NCBI RefSeq assembly: GCF_000327065.1
Contig: NC_019936.1
Span: 2,745,001 to 2,809,000 of the forward strand
Direction: 5' to 3'
Source of the DNA: Stutzerimonas stutzeri RCH2
GTDB taxonomy: Bacteria; Pseudomonadota; Gammaproteobacteria; Pseudomonadales; Pseudomonadaceae
Length of the DNA: 64,000 nt
Shown here: positions 36,002 through 44,645 of the stretch, one piece after another
Numbering within the stretch: the first letter of the stretch is position 1
How the letters are laid out: every line of letters starts with the position of its first letter
Made by a program: the position numbers and the translations under genes
The notes under the pieces: generated by a model
Told to the model about the DNA's origin: nothing
The model's database searches: none
What the model saw: the letters and a program-made list of their open reading frames with translations, nothing else

Positions 36002-37180
36002 ATGATCAACGTGACCAAGTCGTACCTGGGCAACAAGAACAAGTTCAAGGCGTATGTGGACCGGATCTACAACACCGGCTGGCTTACCAACCATGGGCCA
36101 CTGGTGACTGCCCTCGAGCAGCGTCTCAAGGACTACCTCGGGGTGCGCAACATCATTCTCACCAACAACGGCACCATTGCACTGCAGATTGCCTATCGAG
36201 CGCTGGGAGTTACCGGCAGCGCAATAACCACGCCGTTCAGCTTCGTCGCGACGACCAGTTCGCTGCAGTGGGAAGGGATCAAGCCAATCTTCGCCGACAT
36301 CGACCCGGCGACTTGGAACCTCGATCCGAACCAGATCGCGCGGCATATCGAACCTGACACAACGGCCATCGTGGCCACCCATGTGTTCGGCAACCCCTGT
36401 GATGTCGAACGCATTGAACAGGTTGCGCGCAGGCACAACCTGAAGGTCATCTACGACGGCGCCCATGCCTTTGGTACTCGTTACAAGGCGCGCTCGGTCT
36501 ACAGCTGGGGCGATATCAGCACGCTGAGCTTTCACGCGACCAAGCTGTTTCACACCATCGAGGGCGGCGCCATCGTCACCGATGATGACGACCTGGCCGA
36601 GCGGATTCGTCTGCTCTGCAACTTCGGCATCGTGGATACCGACCAGATCGAAGGAATCGGTATCAACGCCAAGCTCAACGAGTTCTCTGCAGCCATGGGC
36701 ATGTGCGTACTTGACGATATCGAACTTATCCTCGAGTGCCGTGCGGAGATCGGTCAGCGGTACGCACGCCGGCTCGGCGACCATTTCGAGCTGCAGAAAC
36801 CACAGCCCGAATCGCAAGGCAACTTCAGCTACTTCCCTGTCGCACTTGCCGATGAACAGCAGTTGTTGCGCTGCCGAACGCAACTCAACGAGAGCGGCAT
36901 CAATCCGCGTCGCTATTTCTATCCTTCGCTGGACACCCTGGAACACCTCCAGCCGCAGGTGCCGCAACCGCACTCACGGGCGCTGAGTCGCAAGGTGCTA
37001 TGCCTGCCGATCTACCCCGGCCTGCCGCGCAAGGTCCAGGAGAAGGTCATGCAGACGCTTATCCAGGAATCGATCCACAGCACGCAATCAGACCGGATTC
37101 TGTTCCGGCCCTTCGTCGAAGCCTTCGGGCTGCTCAGCGGGGAGCAACTGCCCGCTGCGGAGTGCAAGCGCATTTCCTGA
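36002..37180 (+). CDS. DegT/DnrJ/EryC1-family PLP aminotransferase
   Basis: A 392-residue enzyme of the sugar-aminotransferase family. The PLP lysine is Lys181 in TLSFHATKLFHTIEGGAI, the PLP-ring aspartate Asp152 in VIYDGAHAFG, and the N-terminal NTGWLTNHGPLVTALEQ and TNNGTIALQIAYRALG are typical. These enzymes aminate keto-sugar nucleotides (for example to 4-amino-4,6-dideoxy sugars), giving sites for acylation. ATG 36002 follows AAGGAAATC. A stable hairpin (CCCCGGAT-GCC-ATCCGGGG, 35956-35974) lies in the 73-base gap from the oxygenase gene. No nucleotide-sugar dehydratase partner is present in the window. Confidence 0.93.
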   Translation: MINVTKSYLGNKNKFKAYVDRIYNTGWLTNHGPLVTALEQRLKDYLGVRNIILTNNGTIALQIAYRALGVTGSAITTPFSFVATTSSLQWEGIKPIFADIDPATWNLDPNQIARHIEPDTTAIVATHVFGNPCDVERIEQVARRHNLKVIYDGAHAFGTRYKARSVYSWGDISTLSFHATKLFHTIEGGAIVTDDDDLAERIRLLCNFGIVDTDQIEGIGINAKLNEFSAAMGMCVLDDIELILECRAEIGQRYARRLGDHFELQKPQPESQGNFSYFPVALADEQQLLRCRTQLNESGINPRRYFYPSLDTLEHLQPQVPQPHSRALSRKVLCLPIYPGLPRKVQEKVMQTLIQESIHSTQSDRILFRPFVEAFGLLSGEQLPAAECKRIS

Positions 37181-37207
37181 CTCATCGAGGGGGGGCAGCT
37201 ACAGCTC

Positions 37208-38770
37208 ATGTCAGATCCCAAGCGGTTTTCGGTGATCCGCAACACCAGCCTCAACTACCTCGGCCAGGCCTATGCCCTGCTGGTCGGCATTCTGATCTTG
37301 CCGTTCTACCTGGGGCACCTTGGGGCTGAGGCCTACGGCTTGATCGGTTTCTTCGCCGTGCTTCAGGCGTGGTTGCAACTGCTCGATGCTGGAATGTCAC
37401 CGGCACTGGTGCGACAGGTGGCGCACTATCGCGGCCAGGGCGACCTGGCCGCGGGTCGCGGACCGGCCGGACGCTTGCTGCGCTCGTTCGAACTGCTCCT
37501 GCTGCCGATCGCCCTGGTCACCTGCGTCACCATCTACCTTGGAAGCGGCTGGATCGCTCAGACCTGGCTGCAGGCGCGCGAGCTGAGCACCGGCACCATC
37601 ATGCAGTGCATCAGTCTGATGGGGCTGATGGTGGGCTTGCGGCTCTACGCAACGCTGTACAAGAGCGGGCTGCAGGGGGTTGAGCTGCACGGTTGGCTGA
37701 ACGCGGCGAACATGCTGATCGCCACTCTGCGCTATTTCGGCGGGTTATTCCTCGTCGCTTACATATCCCAGAACCCGCTGGATTTCTTCCTGTTTCAGGC
37801 AGCCGTCGCCCTGGTGGAAACGCTGGCATTTGCCAGCAAGGCGTACGTCCAGCTGTCGAGTCCACGGCTGTTCACTGGCATCGATTGGCGGGTGGTCCGG
37901 CCTGTGCTGCCTTTTGCCGGCGGCATGTGTTTCACCTCGCTGCTATGGATAGTGCTGACCCAGCTGGACAAGGTGCTGCTGTCCAAGGTGCTGCTGCTCA
38001 AGGAGTACGGCTACTTCTCGCTGGTGGCACTGGTTACCACGGGGATCATGACGCTGACCAACCCGCTGGTTCAGACCTTGCTGCCACGCATGACCATGCT
38101 TGTGGCCGAGCAGCGAATCGCCGACATGGAGCGGCTGTACCTCAACGCCAGCCGCTTCGTCTGCAGCGTGCTGTTTCCCATGGCTGCAGTGATCGCCTGG
38201 CACGGACAGGCACTGATCTACGCCTGGACCGGCGACTCGGCTGCCGCCGAATGGAGCGAGCGCATGCTGTTCTGGTACGTGCCAGGCAGCGCACTGATGG
38301 CCGTCAGCGCGTTCCAGTTCTACCTGCAGTACGCCTACGGGCAGTTGCGTCTGCATATCTGGTACAGCGTGATTTCCACGGCCGTCAGCGTGCCGATCGT
38401 GATCTACGCCGCGCTTGTGCACGGCGCCCATGGAGCCGCGTTGGCCTGGTTCTTTCTGCGCCTGGCGACTTTCATAATCTGGCCTCCGGTGGTGCACCGG
38501 CGCTTCGCCCCAGGCATGCAGGGCATCTGGGCGCGGGACATGCTGCGGATAACCGCTATGACGGCACTTGGCATTGCACTGGGCGAGCCGTTGTTCAGGC
38601 TGATCGCCAGCGACAACCGTTTCGACATTCTGCTGGCGCTGGCGGTAAGCGGAGCGATCTGCCTGCTGCCCGTCGCCGCCAGTTCGAAGCCACTGGTACT
38701 CAAGCTTTATTTCCTAATCAACAAGCGAGCATCAAAAAATGGAATTGAAGAGCGAGCAAGCCTTGATTGA
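37208..38770 (+). CDS. Wzx-type polysaccharide flippase
   Basis: A 520-residue protein with about 12-14 membrane helices, starting NTSLNYLGQAYALLVGILILPFYLGHLGAEAYGLIGFF, which (in parts) is the pattern of the oligosaccharidyl-lipid flippase/MATE-like family. It should move undecaprenyl-linked repeat units across the inner membrane for Wzy-dependent polymerisation. It follows the aminotransferase by 27 bases behind GAGGGGGG and its last 32 bases overlap the next gene, showing tight operon structure. Confidence 0.9.
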   Translation: MSDPKRFSVIRNTSLNYLGQAYALLVGILILPFYLGHLGAEAYGLIGFFAVLQAWLQLLDAGMSPALVRQVAHYRGQGDLAAGRGPAGRLLRSFELLLLPIALVTCVTIYLGSGWIAQTWLQARELSTGTIMQCISLMGLMVGLRLYATLYKSGLQGVELHGWLNAANMLIATLRYFGGLFLVAYISQNPLDFFLFQAAVALVETLAFASKAYVQLSSPRLFTGIDWRVVRPVLPFAGGMCFTSLLWIVLTQLDKVLLSKVLLLKEYGYFSLVALVTTGIMTLTNPLVQTLLPRMTMLVAEQRIADMERLYLNASRFVCSVLFPMAAVIAWHGQALIYAWTGDSAAAEWSERMLFWYVPGSALMAVSAFQFYLQYAYGQLRLHIWYSVISTAVSVPIVIYAALVHGAHGAALAWFFLRLATFIIWPPVVHRRFAPGMQGIWARDMLRITAMTALGIALGEPLFRLIASDNRFDILLALAVSGAICLLPVAASSKPLVLKLYFLINKRASKNGIEERASLD

Positions 38771-39671
38771 ACGCTGGGGCGGCAAGACTGAACCGCTGCT
38801 GAGCGTCGTCTGCCTGGCATACAACCATGCCTCTTTCATCAGGAAGACGCTGGAGAGCTTTCTCCAGCAGGAAACGGATTTCCCCTTCGAGGTGATCGTT
38901 CACGACGACGCCTCGACCGATACCACCGCTGCGATCATCGCTGACTACGCGGCGCGCTATCCGAGCATCATCAAGCCGATCTACCAGACGCAGAACCAGT
39001 TCAGTCTCGGCGTGCCGTTCAGCACGCGGCTGTTCGCCCGTGCAGCCGGTAAATACATCGCCTATTGCGAAGGCGACGACTACTGGACCGACCCCAGCAA
39101 GCTGCAACAGCAGGTGGACTTTCTCGAGCAGCACCGCGACTACGTGATCACCTACCACGACGCCTTCATGTTCAACAGCCAGGGCATCATCCAGAGCCCG
39201 CAACTGACCGGAAAACTGCGCAAGGACGCCACCGCACAGGAGCTGATGCAGGGTCGCCCGCTGTCGACACTCACCGTCTGCTTTCGCAACCTGATCCAGG
39301 AATTACCGCCGGAGCTGCTCGGTGTGGAAGTGCTGGATATCTGCTGGTGGTCACTGCTCGGCGCCTACGGCAAAGGCAAGTTCATGGAAGGGATCAGCCC
39401 CGCCGCCTACCGCGTGCACGAGGGCGGCATCTTTTCCATGCGACCCAGCAGGCAACGCATCCAGATGGCGATGCACGCCCACTATTCCCTGGCGCGCTAC
39501 TACAACCGCATCGGCAATAACGCCCTCTACGAGTATTTCCTGATCCAGGTCTTCGGCGCGTGTCTTGCGCTGATCTCGCCCTTCAGCAAGCTCCAGGCGC
39601 TATCGACCATCGCGCAGAACATCAGCCTCAATCTGCTACGCAGATTGAGCCCTCGGCTGGCCAGGAGCTGA
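38739..39671 (+). CDS. Family 2 glycosyltransferase
   Basis: A 310-residue GT-A enzyme. LLSVVCLAYNHASFIRKTLESFL opens the nucleotide-binding half; EVIVHDDASTDTT and YCEGDDYWTDPSKLQQQ hold the acidic metal- and sugar-nucleotide-binding motifs (DD and EGDDYW). This WcaA-like subgroup commonly carries EGDDYW. The C-terminal region has an amphipathic helix but no membrane span. It overlaps the flippase end by 32 bases and likely adds one sugar of the repeat unit. The sugar cannot be deduced. Confidence 0.92.
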   Translation: MELKSEQALIERWGGKTEPLLSVVCLAYNHASFIRKTLESFLQQETDFPFEVIVHDDASTDTTAAIIADYAARYPSIIKPIYQTQNQFSLGVPFSTRLFARAAGKYIAYCEGDDYWTDPSKLQQQVDFLEQHRDYVITYHDAFMFNSQGIIQSPQLTGKLRKDATAQELMQGRPLSTLTVCFRNLIQELPPELLGVEVLDICWWSLLGAYGKGKFMEGISPAAYRVHEGGIFSMRPSRQRIQMAMHAHYSLARYYNRIGNNALYEYFLIQVFGACLALISPFSKLQALSTIAQNISLNLLRRLSPRLARS

Positions 39672-39722
39672 CCAGCCCGCACCCGCTTCTTTGCAATAAC
39701 GCACCATGAGGAAGGATTCCCA

Positions 39723-41936
39723 ATGACTGCCTTGACCCGCTCTTCGCTGGAATATGACGCGGACAACCGCATCGACCTCGCCGCAATCATGCGCACGGCC
39801 TACGACCACAAGGCGCTGATCATCGCCATCACCGGGTTGTTCGCCGCCCTGGGCGTGTTCTATGCATTGATCGCCACGCCGATCTATCAGGCGACCGCGA
39901 TGATCCAGATCGAACCCAAGAAGGCCGCCATCACCGGCGTGCCGGAAATTTCGGTACGACCCGATTCGGTGTCCCAGGCGGTCACCGAGATTTCCCTGCT
40001 GAAATCCCGTGCCGTGCTGGGCAGGGCCGTCGAGGAACTCAAGCTCTACATCGTCGCCAAGCCTCGTCAATTCCCAGTGATTGGCGGGTTCATGGCGCGC
40101 AGGCACGACCCCGCAACCGACGGAGCGCTGGCCGCACCGCTATTCGGCTTTACCAGCTATGCCTGGGGCGGTGAGAAGCTCGAGGTTTTCCAGCTTGATG
40201 TCCCCGAGGCCTATCTGGGCATGGAGCTCACCCTGACCGCCGGCAATGCAGGCGACTTCAGCCTGCGCGACGACGAGCAGCAACTGATTCTGCGTGGCCA
40301 GGTCAACCAGGCGGTGGAGAGCCAGGGTTTCAAGGTCCAGATCGCCGAACTGGAGGCACGTCCAGGCACCGAGTTCCTGCTGGTGCGCAATCGCCCGCAG
40401 ACCACGGCGCTCGAGTATCAGGATCGCCTGAAGGTTGGCGAGGCAGGCAAGGACTCCGGGATCATCTACATGTCCCTGGAAGATCCGGACCCGCAGCTGG
40501 CCAGCCGCGTACTTGACGAGATCAGTCGGCTGTACGTGAGCCAGAACATCCAGCGCAGCTCGGCCGAAGCGGCGCAGCGTCTGGAGTTCCTGCGTTCGCA
40601 ACTGCCACAGGTGCGCAAGGAGCTGGAGAAGGCCGAAGCGGCGCTGAACAGCTATCAGACCAGTTCCAAATCCGTGGACATCAGCATCGAGACCAAGGGC
40701 GTGCTCGACCAGATCGTCGCGCTGGAGACACAGATCTCCGAGCTCACGCTCAAGCGGGTGGACTACGACCGGCTCTACACCCGCGAGCATCCGACCTACC
40801 GCACGCTGATGACCCAGATGAACGAGCTGCAGGCGCAGAAAGCCCAGCTACTGAAGAAGGTCGATGCCTTGCCCATGACGCAGCAGGAGTTGCTGCGCCT
40901 GAAGCGTGACATGGAGGTCACCACCCAGACCTACACGCTGTTGATGAACCAGGCGCAGGAGCAGGACATCCTGCGCGCCGGCACCATCGGCAACGTGCGC
41001 ATCATCGACAACGCGTACTCGATGATCGAGAAGCCGTCCAAGCCGGTTAAACCACTGGTCGTGGCCATCGCGATCTTCGTCGGCCTGCTGGCTTCGGCGG
41101 CAGTGATTCTGCTGCGCCAGGCGTTCTACCGCGGCGTTGAAAGCCCGGATGCGATCGAGAAGCTTGGCGTGCCGGTGTATGCCGGGCTGCCCTACAGCGC
41201 CTCGCAGGATCAGTTGAACCGCAGCCGCAAAGCGCGTGACGGCAAGACCCGCCTGCTCAGCCTCACCGAGCCGACCGACCTCGCTGTCGAATCGCTGCGC
41301 AGCCTGCGCACCAGCCTCAAGTTCGCCATGCTCGAAGCGCGCAACAAAGTGCTGATGATCACCAGCCCCACACCGTCGGTGGGCAAGTCGTTTGTGTCCA
41401 GCAACCTCGCCGCCGTTATCGCCCAGACCGGACAGCGTGTGTTGCTGATCGACGGCGACATGCGCCGCGGCTACCTGCACAACCTGTTCGGCATGGCGCC
41501 GCGCAATGGTCTGTCGGACGCCCTGGCCAGCGGCCTGAGCCTGGCTGAGATCACCAACCGCACCGAACTGAAGAACCTGCATTTCATCTCCGCTGGGTTC
41601 TCCGCGCCGAACCCCTCCGAACTGCTGATGCACGACAACTTCTCCCGCCTGCTGCGCGAAGCGGAGAAGCTCTACGACTTCATCATCATCGATACGCCAC
41701 CCGTCCTGGCGGTCACCGATGCCGTGCTGGTCGCGCAGCAAGCCGGCACCAACCTGCTGGTGGCCCGCTTTGGCCTCAGCACCAGCTCACAGATCGATGC
41801 CTCCAAACGCCGCCTCGGACAGAACGGCGTGCTGCTCAAGGGCGTGATCCTCAATGCCGTGAAGCGCAAGGCCTCCACCTCGCCGTACGACAGCGGAGCC
41901 TACGGCTACTACACCTACAACACCCAGCAAGCCTGA
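39723..41936 (+). CDS. Wzc-like polysaccharide co-polymerase with bacterial tyrosine kinase domain
   Basis: A 737-residue inner-membrane protein that controls chain length and couples export to phosphorylation. Residues about 15-55 include the first membrane helix, followed by a Wzz domain, long periplasmic coiled coils (about 280-440), and a second membrane helix (about 445-465) preceded by the Pro-rich PSKPVKPL. The cytoplasmic kinase has Walker A SPTPSVGKSF (about 548-557), Walker A' VLLIDGDMRRG (about 572) and Walker B IIIDTPPV (about 653). The C-terminus is a tyrosine cluster (YDSGAYGYYTY), the usual autophosphorylation site. It is a one-protein (PCP-2a) form. No partner Wza is seen in the window. 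Confidence 0.96.
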   Translation: MTALTRSSLEYDADNRIDLAAIMRTAYDHKALIIAITGLFAALGVFYALIATPIYQATAMIQIEPKKAAITGVPEISVRPDSVSQAVTEISLLKSRAVLGRAVEELKLYIVAKPRQFPVIGGFMARRHDPATDGALAAPLFGFTSYAWGGEKLEVFQLDVPEAYLGMELTLTAGNAGDFSLRDDEQQLILRGQVNQAVESQGFKVQIAELEARPGTEFLLVRNRPQTTALEYQDRLKVGEAGKDSGIIYMSLEDPDPQLASRVLDEISRLYVSQNIQRSSAEAAQRLEFLRSQLPQVRKELEKAEAALNSYQTSSKSVDISIETKGVLDQIVALETQISELTLKRVDYDRLYTREHPTYRTLMTQMNELQAQKAQLLKKVDALPMTQQELLRLKRDMEVTTQTYTLLMNQAQEQDILRAGTIGNVRIIDNAYSMIEKPSKPVKPLVVAIAIFVGLLASAAVILLRQAFYRGVESPDAIEKLGVPVYAGLPYSASQDQLNRSRKARDGKTRLLSLTEPTDLAVESLRSLRTSLKFAMLEARNKVLMITSPTPSVGKSFVSSNLAAVIAQTGQRVLLIDGDMRRGYLHNLFGMAPRNGLSDALASGLSLAEITNRTELKNLHFISAGFSAPNPSELLMHDNFSRLLREAEKLYDFIIIDTPPVLAVTDAVLVAQQAGTNLLVARFGLSTSSQIDASKRRLGQNGVLLKGVILNAVKRKASTSPYDSGAYGYYTYNTQQA

Positions 41937-41961
41937 ACGCCAGACAAGGAGGAGGTGCACC

Positions 41962-42705
41962 GTGCTCAGAACCGTCTCGATGATGCAGCCTTATCTATTT
42001 CCGTACTTGGGCTACTTTCAACTGATCGCGCTCAGCGATGTGTTCGTCCTGGGCGATGACCTGCAATACGTCAAAGGCTCCTGGATGAACCGCAACCGCA
42101 TCCTGGTCAACGGCCAGCCCAAGCTGATCACCTTTCCATTGAAGAAGGGCCACCAGACCGAGCGGATCAACCAGCGCTGGCTCTGCGACGACTTCGACAA
42201 GGAGGCCGCCGCGCTGATGACAACGCTCGAGCGCAGTTACGCCAAGGCACCGCAGCGCGATGCGGTGCTGCCGCTGATCCGCGGCATCCTGCAATGCCCC
42301 GAGCGCAACCTGGCGTTGTTCACCGAAAACTCGCTGCGCTGCCTCTGTGCCTACCTGGGTATTCGCACGCCGATCTACCGCGGCTCCACCCTCGACTTGC
42401 CGGCGAAGATGGACATGCAGGACCGGGTTATCCAGTTAACCCACCGCATGGACGGCGAGCTGTATCTGAACCCCATCGGGGGCATGGACCTGTACTGCCC
42501 TGCCCGCTTCCGCGCTGATGGATTGCTGCTGCGCTTCCTGCGCATGGACGCGATTACCTACACGCAGCTCAAGCATCCGTTCGTGCCCTCGCTGTCGATC
42601 ATCGACGTGCTGATGTTCAACAGCCGCGAGGCGCTCAAGGAATTGCTGCTGCGCTTCAGCGTGGTCGAGGGCCACGAGAAAAGGGCAACGCTGACACTGG
42701 CTTGA
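41962..42705 (+). CDS. WbqC-like family protein
   Basis: A 247-residue protein starting at GTG 41962 behind AAGGAGGAGG. The N-terminus (SMMQPYLFPYLGYFQLI, then DVFVLGDDLQYVKGSWMNRNRI) and PIGGMDLYCPARFRADGL are the signature of the WbqC family, found in O-antigen and other polysaccharide clusters. The family has been linked to attachment of amino acids or acyl groups to amino sugars, but its chemistry is not settled. With the DegT aminotransferase in the same operon, decoration of an amino sugar is a reasonable inference. Confidence 0.88.
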   Translation: MLRTVSMMQPYLFPYLGYFQLIALSDVFVLGDDLQYVKGSWMNRNRILVNGQPKLITFPLKKGHQTERINQRWLCDDFDKEAAALMTTLERSYAKAPQRDAVLPLIRGILQCPERNLALFTENSLRCLCAYLGIRTPIYRGSTLDLPAKMDMQDRVIQLTHRMDGELYLNPIGGMDLYCPARFRADGLLLRFLRMDAITYTQLKHPFVPSLSIIDVLMFNSREALKELLLRFSVVEGHEKRATLTLA

Positions 42706-42762
42706 AGACATTCAGCCTGCCATGGAATTCGAGCAGGCCAATCATCCGGGAAGGACATCCTC

Positions 42763-43272
42763 ATGACACCTAGCAACACCGCGCGCTGGTACCTGATCCA
42801 GACCAAGCCACGCCAGGAAGCCCGCGCCGAAGAACACCTGCTGCGTCAGCACTTCGAGTGCTACCGACCGGTCAAGGCGTCGTCCCCTTCACGCGGATCG
42901 CCAATCGCCAGGACCGGCGAGGCACTCTTTCCGGGCTATCTGTTCATTCGCCTGGATTGCATTCACGACAACTGGTATCCGATTCGCTCCACTCGCGGCG
43001 TCAGTCGCGTGGTGAGCTTCGGTGGCCAACCGACGCCGGTTCGCGATGAGCTGATCGCGCAGCTGCGCCAGCGTCTCGCGCAGAGCGAAAGCGGGCGAAC
43101 GGCGACGTTCAACCCCGGTGATCGCGTGCACGTCAGTGGCGGCAGCTTCAGCGAGATCGAAGCGATCTTCGTCAGCAGCGACGGCGAGGAACGCTCGGTG
43201 ATCCTGCTCAACCTGCTGCAGCGTGAACAAAAGGTTCGAGTGCCCACCCGCTATCTGCAGTGCCACTGCTGA
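42763..43272 (+). CDS. RfaH/NusG-like transcription antiterminator
   Basis: A 169-residue NusG paralogue. The NGN domain opens with ARWYLIQTKPRQEARAEEHL and contains EALFPGYLFIRLD; the C-terminal KOW-type domain contains FNPGDRVHVSGGSFSEIEAIF. RfaH-like proteins bind the ops site on the non-template strand, suppress pausing and Rho termination, and in E. coli recruit ribosomes by a refolding KOW domain. The gene stands in the middle of the polysaccharide operon whose leader carries an ops-like site, implying positive autoregulation. The ATG follows GGGAAGGA. A local hairpin (GCCTGC/GCAGGC, 42715-42738) precedes it. Confidence 0.9.
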   Translation: MTPSNTARWYLIQTKPRQEARAEEHLLRQHFECYRPVKASSPSRGSPIARTGEALFPGYLFIRLDCIHDNWYPIRSTRGVSRVVSFGGQPTPVRDELIAQLRQRLAQSESGRTATFNPGDRVHVSGGSFSEIEAIFVSSDGEERSVILLNLLQREQKVRVPTRYLQCHC

Positions 43273-43334
43273 ACAGGCAGGGCGCCGTGGATGCTGCCCC
43301 TGCCCCCTGACAGGTTCAATCAGCGAGCCGACCA

Positions 43335-44645
43335 ATGAAGATCCTATTCCTCAATGCGTTCTACGCCCCGCATATCGGCGGCGGCGCGGAAGTCATCCTC
43401 CGGCATCTGGCCGAGGGGTTGCAGCGTCGCGGTTGTGAAGTGGCGGTTCTGGCGACCGGCCCGGATGCCGGCCTCGATATGCAGATTCAGGACGGTGTGC
43501 GGGTCTATCGCGCCAGCCTGGCAAACAGCTACTGGCATTACACCCAGCAGCGCCCGAGCAGTCTTGCCCGGCTCGGCTGGCACTATCGCGACCGCTACAA
43601 CAGCGAGATGCGCCGCCATGTACGCGAAGTTATCGACCGCGAGCAGCCGGACATCGTGGTGAGCAACAACCTCACTGGCTGGTCGATCTCCGCTTGGGAC
43701 GAAATCAGCGCCGCCGGCCTACCCATCGTTCAGGTACTGCACGACCTGTACCTGCTCTGCCCCAAGGACACCATGTTCAAACGCGGCAAGAGCTGCCAGC
43801 GCCAGTGCGGTCTGTGCTCGGTATTGCGCCTCGGTCATGCCGGCGCCTCCAGCCAGGTCGCCACTGTGATTGGCGTCAGCCGTTCCGTGCTGGAACGCAT
43901 CACCGCGCAAGGTTACTTCAGCCGCGCCCGCCAGCATGTGGTGCATAACAGCACGCCAGCCAACCCCGGCCAGGGCAGCAAGCCGAAGAGGCGCAGCAGC
44001 CATCCGCTGCGCTTTGGCTACATCGGCACGCTGTCGGAAAACAAAGGCGTCGGCTGGCTGATCGAGCAGTTCCAGCGGCTGGACATCGATGCTCGGCTGG
44101 ATATCGCCGGGCGCGGCAAGCTGGATTACGAGGCCAGGCTCAAGGCCATGGCCGATCCGAAGAAGGTCAGCTTTCTCGGTTACTGCGACAGCGACGAGTT
44201 CATGCAAAGCATCGATGTGCTGGTGGTGCCGTCGCTGTGGGCCGAGCCGTTCGGCCTGGTCGCCGTCGAGGGTTGCGCCAACCACCTACCGGTGATCGCC
44301 AGCAACATGGGCGGGCTGCCAGAGATCATTCGCGACGAGTGTAACGGCCTGCTCTGCTCGCCCGATGATCCGGACTCGCTCGGCATCGCCATGCTCTGGC
44401 TCTACATCGACGGCGCACTGCGGCAGAAGCTGGCCAGCCAGGCGCGAGCCAGCGTGCTGCCGCTGCTGGATATGGAACGCATGCTGGATCAGTACCAGTC
44501 GATCCTGCACGAAACACTTCAGGGAACGAGAATCCACCATGAACCAGAGCCTGCTGATCACCCCGCGCCAACGCGACTCGAATCCGTTGGCATTCGACAA
44601 GCCGACATTGTTGACGCTGGTCGTCGCCTCGCTGCTGCTGACTGA
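43335..44645 (+). CDS. Family 4 glycosyltransferase
   Basis: A 436-residue GT-B enzyme. The N-terminal NAFYAPHIGGGAEVILRHLAEGL is the acceptor domain start; the donor domain has FGYIGTLSENKGVGWLIEQF, and the E-x7-E motif lies in SLWAEPFGLVAVEGCA. Homologues end shortly after MERMLDQYQSI, but this frame continues about 36 residues beyond the start of the next gene, giving a 107-base overlap and a low-complexity tail (TRIHHEPEPADHPAPTRL). A lost stop codon or an indel near 44520 would explain it. The protein probably transfers one repeat-unit sugar at the cytoplasmic face. Confidence 0.92.
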   Translation: MKILFLNAFYAPHIGGGAEVILRHLAEGLQRRGCEVAVLATGPDAGLDMQIQDGVRVYRASLANSYWHYTQQRPSSLARLGWHYRDRYNSEMRRHVREVIDREQPDIVVSNNLTGWSISAWDEISAAGLPIVQVLHDLYLLCPKDTMFKRGKSCQRQCGLCSVLRLGHAGASSQVATVIGVSRSVLERITAQGYFSRARQHVVHNSTPANPGQGSKPKRRSSHPLRFGYIGTLSENKGVGWLIEQFQRLDIDARLDIAGRGKLDYEARLKAMADPKKVSFLGYCDSDEFMQSIDVLVVPSLWAEPFGLVAVEGCANHLPVIASNMGGLPEIIRDECNGLLCSPDDPDSLGIAMLWLYIDGALRQKLASQARASVLPLLDMERMLDQYQSILHETLQGTRIHHEPEPADHPAPTRLESVGIRQADIVDAGRRLAAAD

